This document shows positions 23,839-31,039 of a stretch of 34,243 nt of DNA, piece by piece. Position numbers and translations under genes: made by a program. Below the pieces are notes generated by a model. That model did no database searches and was not told the DNA's origin. It saw nothing but the letters and a program-made list of their open reading frames with translations. Positions within the stretch are counted from its first letter, which is position 1. The number at the start of each line of letters is the position of its first letter. Origin of the DNA: an uncultured Granulosicoccaceae bacterium (GTDB lineage Bacteria; Pseudomonadota; Gammaproteobacteria; Granulosicoccales; Granulosicoccaceae); NCBI GenBank assembly GCA_937981955.1, contig CALJNA010000085.1, forward strand, positions 1 through 34,243. The letters run 5' to 3'.

Positions 23839-23961
23839 GTCTCCATTTCTGCATCTTTCGAATTTGATGTTGTTTAGCAGCCTTTGCCCGGTTTCAAGTT
23901 TGCTCCAGCCTAGATATACTGCACATCCGGGTCAACAAAACTTACAGGCAACAAACTCAAT

Positions 23962-25029
23962 ATGGCTGGCAACAAGCAGTACAAACCACCCAAAGTCTGG
24001 AAATGGGATGCGCAGAATGGTGGTAAATGGTCGAAGATCAACAGACCTGTCTCGGGTGAAACCCACAAAAAGAAACTGAAAGTCGGAAAACACCCGCTAC
24101 AGTTGCACTCGCTGGCAACACCAAATGGCCAAAAGGTTACGATCATGCTCGAAGAATTACTCGAGCTGGGCATAACAGAAGCTGAATACGACGCCTACCC
24201 AGTACATATTGGCAACGGAGATCAGTTTGGCAGCGGGTTTGTGGCGATTAACCCAAATTCAAAAATTCCGGCGCTGATTGACCGCAGCGCGAAAAAGCCG
24301 ACTCGCGTATTTGAGTCTGGCGCCATACTTCTCTATTTAGCTGAAAAGTTTGACGCTTTGATGCCAGGTCGTGATACTGACCGACCCGAGTGTTTATCCT
24401 GGCTATTCTGGCAAATGGGTAGCGCTCCATATCTGGGTGGTGGGTTTGGTCACTTCTATCGGTACGCACCGTTTCCAATTGAATACTGCATCGATCGTTT
24501 CACCATGGAAACAAAACGCCAGCTAGACGTTCTGGACAAACATCTGGCAAAGAACAAATATATTTGTGGTGATGAATACACTATAGCGGATATCGCCATC
24601 TGGCCCTGGTATGGTCAAGTGATGCTCGACGTGGTCTATGAAGCAGCTGAGTTTCTAGATGCTAAAAGATACAAACATGTGATGCGCTGGGCTAAAGCCA
24701 TCGCAAAACGGCCTGCAGTCGTCCGTGGGCAAATGGTCAACCGGCTCAACGGGCCAGATGAATATAAGGTACCCGAGCGCCACGACGCCAGTGATTTTGT
24801 TGGCAAGGCATTGGTAAAGAGTAAGAGTAAGAGTAAGAGCAAGAGCAAGAGCAAGAGCAAGAGCAAGAGCAAGAGCAAGAGCAAGAGCAAGAGCAAGAGC
24901 AAGAGCAAGAGCAAGAGCAAGAGCAAGAAAAAGGTATCGACCAGCAAAAAATCTGCAAGTCGGAGTAAAGTTAAGCAAAAGAAAAAAGCGGTGCTCCGAA
25001 ATAATTCGGCTGCAAAGAAAAAGCGTTAG
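23962..25029 (+). CDS. yghU: YghU-type glutathione transferase/disulfide reductase with (Lys-Ser)n tail
   Basis: 355 residues. Residues 1-~282 align throughout with E. coli YghU (~288 aa): PPKVWKWD, INRPVSG, GKHPLQLHSL, the active-site TPNGQKVTIMLEELLELG, NPNSKIPAL, FESGAILLYLAEKF, then the all-helical domain with GGGFGHFYRYAP, GDEYTIADIAIWPW and ERHDASDF. YghU uses two glutathiones to reduce disulfides in the cytoplasm. This copy adds ~70 residues: eighteen Lys-Ser pairs (~286-321) and a Lys/Ser-rich end, giving a very basic tail. The tail is encoded by a hexanucleotide repeat and is probably variable in length. It has no operon partner; the next gene starts 64 bp on. Confidence 0.95.
   Translation: MAGNKQYKPPKVWKWDAQNGGKWSKINRPVSGETHKKKLKVGKHPLQLHSLATPNGQKVTIMLEELLELGITEAEYDAYPVHIGNGDQFGSGFVAINPNSKIPALIDRSAKKPTRVFESGAILLYLAEKFDALMPGRDTDRPECLSWLFWQMGSAPYLGGGFGHFYRYAPFPIEYCIDRFTMETKRQLDVLDKHLAKNKYICGDEYTIADIAIWPWYGQVMLDVVYEAAEFLDAKRYKHVMRWAKAIAKRPAVVRGQMVNRLNGPDEYKVPERHDASDFVGKALVKSKSKSKSKSKSKSKSKSKSKSKSKSKSKSKSKSKSKKKVSTSKKSASRSKVKQKKKAVLRNNSAAKKKR
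24817..24924 (+). repeat. Hexanucleotide microsatellite (AAGAGY)18 coding Lys-Ser
   Basis: Eighteen in-frame copies: three AAGAGT, then fifteen identical AAGAGC. Each copy encodes Lys-Ser in yghU. A six-base unit keeps frame on slippage, so tail length can change without inactivating the enzyme. Confidence 0.97.
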
Positions 25030-25093
25030 CTATTAACTAAGGTTTATCACCAATGCTTATGAACAAACATTAAACGTATAGGACATTCTATCA

Positions 25094-25867
25094 ATGCCAG
25101 CACCAAAAAATGAATTCAAAGAAAAGCTTGCGCGAGCTGAAAACCAGTTCGGCTGCTGGGTTGGTATGGCCGACAGCTATGCAGCAGAGATATCCGCCGG
25201 TGCCGGCTTTGACTGGCTGTTAGTCGATGGAGAACATGGCCCGAACGATCTGCGCAGTATATTGGCCCAATTGCAGGTCATAAGCTCATTTGACAGCCAC
25301 CCAATTGTTCGCTTACCTATTGGTGAAACTTACATGATCAAGCAAGCCCTGGATGCCGGCGCCCAGAACCTGCTTATACCTATGGTAGAAAGTGGAGATC
25401 AAGCGCGCGAACTGGTGCGCGCGACTCGGTATCCACCTGAGGGTATTCGCGGGGTGGGTTCTGCTCTGGCTCGTGCATCCCAGTTCAATGCCATTCCCGA
25501 TTATTTGACAACCGCCAACGATCAAATTTGTTTGATCGTACAATTGGAAACTTGTGCCGGGGTTGAAGCACTGGACGATATACTCGCTGTAGATGGCGTT
25601 GATGGAGTGTTCATCGGACCTTCTGATCTTGCCGCAGATATGGGAATGCTTGGTAAAGCAAATGCACCAGAAATTCAGTCCACAACAAACGAACTGTTGC
25701 GTCGTATTAAAGCGTCCGGCAAGGCTGCAGGCATTCTGGCACTGAACAATGATTCGATCAGTCAGGCTTTGGACGCAGGAGCCTGTTTCATCGGTGTCGG
25801 TATAGACGTGTTGTTATTTGCATCGTCCATGCGAAAACTGGCAGCTAACCCGACTAAACCAGATTGA
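25094..25867 (+). CDS. hpaI: HpaI/HpcH-type class II aldolase
   Basis: 257 residues, near-collinear with E. coli HpaI (4-hydroxy-2-oxo-heptane-1,7-dioate aldolase). Motifs: AGAGFDWLLVDGEHGPND, RLPIGE, NLLIPMVES, ATRYPPEGIRGVGSALARASQFN, the metal ligand Glu in IVQLET, and VDGVFIGPSDLAADMG with the metal Asp. It is a Mg/Co-dependent pyruvate aldolase fold. The family also includes GarL and RhmA, so 2-keto-3-deoxy sugar acids are an alternative substrate. AGGA lies before ATG 25094. It is first of three overlapping genes, and its TGA overlaps the next gene's TTG start. Confidence 0.9.
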   Translation: MPAPKNEFKEKLARAENQFGCWVGMADSYAAEISAGAGFDWLLVDGEHGPNDLRSILAQLQVISSFDSHPIVRLPIGETYMIKQALDAGAQNLLIPMVESGDQARELVRATRYPPEGIRGVGSALARASQFNAIPDYLTTANDQICLIVQLETCAGVEALDDILAVDGVDGVFIGPSDLAADMGMLGKANAPEIQSTTNELLRRIKASGKAAGILALNNDSISQALDAGACFIGVGIDVLLFASSMRKLAANPTKPD

Positions 25868-27441
25868 GAAATCGCCTGCCAGAATCGCGGATTGTACTGT
25901 CAACCATCAATGCGCGTTATATCCATGCCTCTCTGGGATTGCGCTACCTGTATGCAAATATGGGTCAGCTCAAGTCTGACACTACACTAGTCGAATTTAC
26001 GTTGGTACAACGTACTGACGATATTGTTGAGCAACTGCTGAATCACAATCCGAGCATTATTGGTTTTGGTGTGTACATATGGAACAGCATTGAAACTCTT
26101 AATGTTATCCGCATGCTGAAAATACTCAGACCAGACATCAGCATCGTTCTGGGTGGGCCAGAGATAAGTTACGAGACAACTTCGCAGGAACTCTATCGAA
26201 TTAGTGACCATGTTATTACCGGTCAGGCTGATACCGCGTTTGCTCAGTCCTGTGCGGAGATTCTCGAAGGCACGCCTCCCGCCAAACTACAAAGTGCATT
26301 GCCACTTGATATTAACGATTTAGAACCACCCTACCCGGAATACACCGATGAAGATCTGGCAAACCGGGTCTTGTATGTTGAAGCTTCACGAGGCTGCCCA
26401 TTCAAGTGTGAGTTTTGCTTGTCATCGCTGGACAAATCTGCCACAGCATTCCATCTGGACCTCTTTCTTCAGCAAATGCAACAACTACTGGAACGGGGTG
26501 CACTGCATTTTAAATTTGTTGACCGGACGTTTAATCTTAAAACAGACACAAGCCGGAAAATACTATTGTTTTTTCTACATGCAATCGAAAAGCATAATCG
26601 CACGCTTTTTCTCCACTTTGAATTAATACCCGATCGACTACCCGAGAGCCTGAAAGAATTATTGCCGCGCTTTCCAGCAGGTTGTCTTCAGTTCGAAATA
26701 GGCATTCAGTCATTCAACGTTGATGTGCAAAAGCGTATCAGCCGAAAACAACAACATGAGAAAACCTGCACTAACTTGCAATGGTTGCGTGAACATACAA
26801 CCGCGCACATTCATGCCGATCTGATATTTGGATTACCCGGTGAAAATCTCGAGAGTTTCGGTTCAGGATTCGATCAACTTGTGGCTCTTGCCCCCCAAGA
26901 AATTCAAGTTGGTATTCTTAAAAGACTACGCGGAACACCGATTGATCGGCATTCCAAAGACTTCGACATGAGATACCTTGATATTCCACCGTATCGCATA
27001 CTATCCAACGCGCATGTCAGTTTTGATGAGGTGCAGCGCATGACCAGGTTCGCACGGTACTGGGATTTAATTGCAAATTCAGGTCGGTTTCCTGCTACTT
27101 TGCCGCTCTTGCTTGGTCAATCGCCTTTCGAACGATTTATGAATATCAGTGACTGGATATTCGCTGAAACTTCGCAGACTCACAAGATTGCCTTGCCAAA
27201 ACTCTTTACTTTACTTTATCGGGCTTTAACTGAATCGATGGGAATTGAAGAAACGAAAGTTAATGATGTGTTGATAAGCGACTTCAAACACAACAAACTA
27301 AAAGGCAGGCCCGGCTTTACTAAACAAAGTCCCTCACCGAGTCTGAAAGACGCTAATAATCAAATTGCGAAAAGACAGCAGCGATTCTCCCCGGTTTCAG
27401 AAAAGCGCATCGAAACTGCAAGCGAACAAATCAATCAATGA
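25864..27441 (+). CDS. B12-binding-domain radical SAM protein (DUF4080-like)
   Basis: 525 residues from TTG 25864, within the HpaI stop; no other start precedes the conserved LSTINARYIHASLGLRYL. An N-terminal cobalamin-type Rossmann domain (~10-140, with IVLGGPEISYE) leads to the radical SAM cluster motif CPFKCEFC (Cys178, Cys182, Cys185). HADLIFGLPGE marks the barrel's later strands. The C-terminal third (~380-480) looks like DUF4080, and a Ser/Gln-rich tail follows. Such enzymes do methylations or rearrangements through a 5'-deoxyadenosyl radical; this family's substrate is not known to me. It overlaps both neighbours by 4 nt. Confidence 0.88.
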   Translation: MRNRLPESRIVLSTINARYIHASLGLRYLYANMGQLKSDTTLVEFTLVQRTDDIVEQLLNHNPSIIGFGVYIWNSIETLNVIRMLKILRPDISIVLGGPEISYETTSQELYRISDHVITGQADTAFAQSCAEILEGTPPAKLQSALPLDINDLEPPYPEYTDEDLANRVLYVEASRGCPFKCEFCLSSLDKSATAFHLDLFLQQMQQLLERGALHFKFVDRTFNLKTDTSRKILLFFLHAIEKHNRTLFLHFELIPDRLPESLKELLPRFPAGCLQFEIGIQSFNVDVQKRISRKQQHEKTCTNLQWLREHTTAHIHADLIFGLPGENLESFGSGFDQLVALAPQEIQVGILKRLRGTPIDRHSKDFDMRYLDIPPYRILSNAHVSFDEVQRMTRFARYWDLIANSGRFPATLPLLLGQSPFERFMNISDWIFAETSQTHKIALPKLFTLLYRALTESMGIEETKVNDVLISDFKHNKLKGRPGFTKQSPSPSLKDANNQIAKRQQRFSPVSEKRIETASEQINQ

Positions 27442-30356
27442 ACACTCACGCATTGGGCAAGGTTGAACTTAATCCGCGTCTCAATGCGCTACTTGAGCAG
27501 CTTGTTCAGCAGATTAGCGGGGATTGCGATTTCTCATCTGCAGCACTGGCAATGTATGCCAGTGATGCATCAAATTACCGGCAAGTTCCTTTGGGTGTGG
27601 TGCTACCGGCCAACTCCAACGATGTGAAAATAACAGCAAAGCTGTGTCATGAACACGGCGTTCCCATGCTTATGCGCGGTGGTGGTACCTCACAGAACGG
27701 ACAATGCGTCAATAACGCCATTGTTGTGGATTGCTCGCAATACCTCAACCGGGTACTGAATATCGACGTTGAGAATCGAACCGCTTTGATCGAGCCAGGA
27801 GTTGTTTGCGATGCGTTGAAACTGGAAGCAGAAAAACAGGGTCTAACCTTCGGTCCCGACCCGGCCACCCACAGTCGATGCACGCTTGGTGGCATGATCG
27901 GTAATAATTCTTGCGGACCGCATTCCATGCTGGCTGGAAAAACAGTTGAAAATGTTCTTGAGTTAGAAGTGTTAACCAGCGACGGCGCGTGTTTCTGGGT
28001 TGGCCCCACCAGCGAAGAAGACCTGAACAACATTATTTCAAAGGGCGATAGACGTGCTGAAATATATCAGCATTTAAAATCACTACGCGATGAGTACGCC
28101 AACGATATTCGCGAAAAATACCCAAATATAAAACGCCGCGTTTCGGGGTATAACCTGGATCAACTACTACCTGAGAACGGATTCAACGTCGCAAGAGCGC
28201 TGGTCGGTTCGGAAGGAACCTGTGTCAGCATATTACAAGCTCGCGTGAAACTTATTGAAAACCCGACTCACGTGCAATTAGTGGTTTTGGGGTTTAAGGA
28301 CATATTCAGTGCCGGTGATGCAGTGCCGCACATCATGCCGTTTTCACCCATTGCCATGGAAGGTCTGGACTGGAATATTGTCGGTGGTTTAAATGAGCGT
28401 AACTTACGACAAAAGGAAGTAGCCCTGCTTCCCGAAGGGAAAGCCTGGCTGCTGGTGGAACTTGCCGCCAACACTGGTAATGCAGTCAAGGAACAATGCA
28501 GCGCATTCTGCACCGCTATGCAACAGAACGAGCTCGTGCAATCGGTTCTGGCCGTAGATCTCTCTGAAGACGTTACCGCACTCTGGAGTATACGGGAACA
28601 AGGTGCGTCAGCAACATCTTTAGCGTTAAACTCTGGAGATCCTGATCCTGTTGTTGGCTGGGAAGACACTGCTGTTGACCCAATGCAACTTGGTGACTAT
28701 TTGCGCGAACTCTATGCTTTGGTTGATCGCTATGAATACCAAACCAGTCTATACGGACATTTCGGTGACGGGTGCATACACGCAAGAATGACATTCGATA
28801 CGCGTTCTGAACTAGGGGTGGCGAAATGGCGCCGTTTCAGTCACGAAATCGCATCACTGGTGGTCAAATATGGCGGATCCCTGTCAGGTGAGCACGGCGA
28901 CGGACAAGCCAAAGCGGAGTTTCTGCCACTCATGTTCGGTGAACGCCTTGTTGGTGCGTTCGAACAGTTCAAGTCAATCTGGGACCCGGCGGGGACCATG
29001 AATCCACGCAAAGTTGTCAACCCCTATCGCATGGACGAAAACCTGCGATACGGACCTGAATATCAGACCCCAGACTTTGTTAGCACCCTAAAGTTTGTTG
29101 ACGATGCAGGTGGGTTTGGTCGCGCATCCGAGCGTTGTATTGGTATGGGTAAATGCCGATCCGCAACCGGTGCCATGTGTCCGAGCTATCAGGCAACGCG
29201 CAATGAGCGGTACTCAACCAGAGGACGCGCAAGACTTTTTCATGAGTTACTTCGTGGAGAAATTATTACTGATGCCTGGAAAAACCCGGATATTGCCGAA
29301 TCTCTAGAACATTGTTTGTCGTGTAAAGCGTGCAAGTCGTCTTGTCCGACCAAAGTAGATATCGCCGCGTACAAATCTGAGTTTATGCATCACCACTACA
29401 GTGATGGTAAACGACGCCCGCTCACACACTATGCATTTGGGTATATCGGCAGCTGGCTTCCGATTGCAGCACGCCTTAGTATAGTGACCAACCTGTTTTC
29501 CAAATCCCCACTGGATAAGCTGTCTCGCAAGCTTCTGGGCGTTGCAAATAACAGGACCTTTCCATCGATAGCAAAACAGACTTTTTCTAACTGGGCCAGA
29601 TCAGGTGCAACCCGTACCGATGAGCATTTCTTTTGGCACGGGGAACCAGACAGGCCGCCGGTTGTTGTGTGGGCTGACACGTTCAACACACACTATGCTC
29701 CACAACTGTTACAAAGCGCGGTCAGAGTTTTGAATCTGTCCGGGTTTCAGGTAGCTATAGCAAAAGCGCATTTTTGTTGCGGCAGACCACTCTACGAATA
29801 CGGACATTTAAACCAGGCATTTAAGCAGACCACCACTATTCTCGACACCTTCTACCCTGCCCTGCCCAACAACGATGCCAGCGTTATCGTTCTTGAGCCC
29901 TCTTGCCTGTCTGTATTCAAAGATGAATTATTAAAATTGCATCCAACCGATGAACGCGCCAGCGACTTGTCGATCAAAACACAGTCTCTGGCAAGCTTTC
30001 TGGTAGCTAATTCAATTAAACCGAAAAACAAACTCAGGAAAGGACTAGTTCACTATCACTGTCATGATAAAAGCCTGCAAACGGATACGGCTGAACGTCA
30101 TTGGCTGTCCAGTTGTTTCGATGAACTTATAGAACCGGAGAGCGGTTGCTGTGGTATGGCAGGTAGTTTCGGGATACAGAAGAAAACACAGTCAATAGGT
30201 GATTCGTTGAAGCAGCGAAGTCTCGCACCCGCCATAACCAATGCTGATCAGGAAACCTTTCTAGTGAGCAATGGATTCAGTTGTCGGAGCCAAATATCCG
30301 ACATTGCGCGCAAACCCGTGTATCATCCGGTCGAGATTATCGAGAAATGTCTGTAA
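27438..30356 (+). CDS. ydiJ: YdiJ-type FAD/Fe-S D-2-hydroxyacid dehydrogenase
   Basis: 972 residues, like E. coli YdiJ (~1018). Domains in order: FAD-binding PCMH (~55-230) with MRGGGTSQNGQ and FGPDPATHSRCTLGGMIGNNSCGP; FAD-oxidase C-terminal domain with YGHFGDGCIH and GEHGDGQ; two ferredoxin-type clusters starting near Cys567 (CIGMGKCRSATGAMCP) and Cys626 (CLSCKACKSSCP); then a CCG-type region with HFCCGRPLYEYG and SGCCGMAGSFG. Relatives oxidise D-2-hydroxyglutarate or D-lactate and pass electrons to the respiratory chain. ATG overlaps the radical SAM stop (ATGA). A role downstream of the aldolase is plausible. Confidence 0.92.
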   Translation: MNTHALGKVELNPRLNALLEQLVQQISGDCDFSSAALAMYASDASNYRQVPLGVVLPANSNDVKITAKLCHEHGVPMLMRGGGTSQNGQCVNNAIVVDCSQYLNRVLNIDVENRTALIEPGVVCDALKLEAEKQGLTFGPDPATHSRCTLGGMIGNNSCGPHSMLAGKTVENVLELEVLTSDGACFWVGPTSEEDLNNIISKGDRRAEIYQHLKSLRDEYANDIREKYPNIKRRVSGYNLDQLLPENGFNVARALVGSEGTCVSILQARVKLIENPTHVQLVVLGFKDIFSAGDAVPHIMPFSPIAMEGLDWNIVGGLNERNLRQKEVALLPEGKAWLLVELAANTGNAVKEQCSAFCTAMQQNELVQSVLAVDLSEDVTALWSIREQGASATSLALNSGDPDPVVGWEDTAVDPMQLGDYLRELYALVDRYEYQTSLYGHFGDGCIHARMTFDTRSELGVAKWRRFSHEIASLVVKYGGSLSGEHGDGQAKAEFLPLMFGERLVGAFEQFKSIWDPAGTMNPRKVVNPYRMDENLRYGPEYQTPDFVSTLKFVDDAGGFGRASERCIGMGKCRSATGAMCPSYQATRNERYSTRGRARLFHELLRGEIITDAWKNPDIAESLEHCLSCKACKSSCPTKVDIAAYKSEFMHHHYSDGKRRPLTHYAFGYIGSWLPIAARLSIVTNLFSKSPLDKLSRKLLGVANNRTFPSIAKQTFSNWARSGATRTDEHFFWHGEPDRPPVVVWADTFNTHYAPQLLQSAVRVLNLSGFQVAIAKAHFCCGRPLYEYGHLNQAFKQTTTILDTFYPALPNNDASVIVLEPSCLSVFKDELLKLHPTDERASDLSIKTQSLASFLVANSIKPKNKLRKGLVHYHCHDKSLQTDTAERHWLSSCFDELIEPESGCCGMAGSFGIQKKTQSIGDSLKQRSLAPAITNADQETFLVSNGFSCRSQISDIARKPVYHPVEIIEKCL

Positions 30357-30367
30357 AATGACTCTCT

Positions 30368-30386
30368 GGGTAAGGGATACTTACCC
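30368..30386 (+). terminator. Short stem-loop after the aldolase/radical SAM/ydiJ operon
   Basis: GGGTAAG / CTTACCC with a 5-nt loop (GGATA), 11 bp after the ydiJ stop. The following T-rich stretch starts several bases away, so it is a weak terminator at best. Confidence 0.5.
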
Positions 30387-30469
30387 CACCGCACTTTAAT
30401 TTTACGTGCCTAACGCATACATTGCCTTTACCAGAATTAAAACCGAATCAAGTACCAGGAGGAGACACT

Positions 30470-30892
30470 ATGTTGTCATTTAACACGCCATCAATAAAAC
30501 AATACCTAAAGGCAGTCGCATTTGGTGCGATCACGCTATTCGCTACTGCTTCAGCAGCACAAGCATCTAATGCTATCGGTGTTTGGATTACAGAAAAATC
30601 CGACAAAGGCTCATCAATGGCTGTTGAAATATTTGACTGTGACGGAAAATTGTGTGGAAAAGCCGTAGACGTGTTTGATGCTCCCAACAGAGATAGTGTT
30701 GGCCTGGAAATCATCAAAAACATGCGCATTAAATCCGACACTGCTTTCAACAAAGGTAAGATTTACGCGCCAGATACCAAGAAATGGTACAAATCAAAAA
30801 TGACTTTGCAAGGTGAGGATAAACTCAAAGTTTCTGGTTGTGTTTTAGGCGGCGTCATCTGCCGATCTCAAACCTGGACACGACAAGAATAA
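30470..30892 (+). CDS. DUF2147 family exported protein
   Basis: 140 residues from ATG 30470, which has an excellent AGGAGG ribosome-binding site; an in-frame start at 30422 has none and would bury the signal peptide. The signal peptide (~1-32) ends AAQA before SNAIGVWITEK. The DUF2147 pattern follows: G-x-W-x-T-E, a central DCDGKLCGKAV with a Cys pair, and IYAPDTKKWYKSKMTLQGEDKLKVSGCVLGGVICRSQTWTR. The usual D-P-x-x-G-K-x-Y is altered. These small periplasmic proteins have no established biochemical function. It is followed by a strong hairpin. Confidence 0.85.
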   Translation: MLSFNTPSIKQYLKAVAFGAITLFATASAAQASNAIGVWITEKSDKGSSMAVEIFDCDGKLCGKAVDVFDAPNRDSVGLEIIKNMRIKSDTAFNKGKIYAPDTKKWYKSKMTLQGEDKLKVSGCVLGGVICRSQTWTRQE

Positions 30893-30952
30893 TCCACCAA
30901 CGGATCGTATGGGATTGGCTCAATATCAGAGTCGAATAGAACAAGATCGTAT

Positions 30953-30993
30953 GAACTGACGCTAATACCCTGTCAGGCTATTAGCGTCAGTTC
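30953..30993. terminator. 15-bp perfect stem-loop between convergent genes
   Basis: GAACTGACGCTAATA (30953-30967) and TATTAGCGTCAGTTC (30979-30993) around an 11-nt loop that can itself close by two C-G pairs. No long T-run exists on either strand. It lies between DUF2147 (forward) and the PelB-like gene (reverse), and probably ends or protects transcripts from both sides. Confidence 0.75.
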
Positions 30994-31011
30994 GTTCTTA
31001 CACCTGCATTG

Positions 31012-31039
31012 TTGATCAGACTCTATTGATCAGACTCTA
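31012..31039. repeat. Perfect 14-bp tandem duplication at the PelB-like stop codon
   Basis: TTGATCAGACTCTA occurs twice without spacer (31012-31025 and 31026-31039). The second copy contains the reverse-strand TAG stop of the PelB-like gene (31037-31039). Confidence 0.9.

Noticed and set aside
24636-24978. Reverse-strand ORFs with long poly-Leu, Ala-Leu or Ser-Cys runs
   Set aside because: They are antisense readings of the hexanucleotide repeat in yghU; the forward frame has a complete, conserved enzyme.
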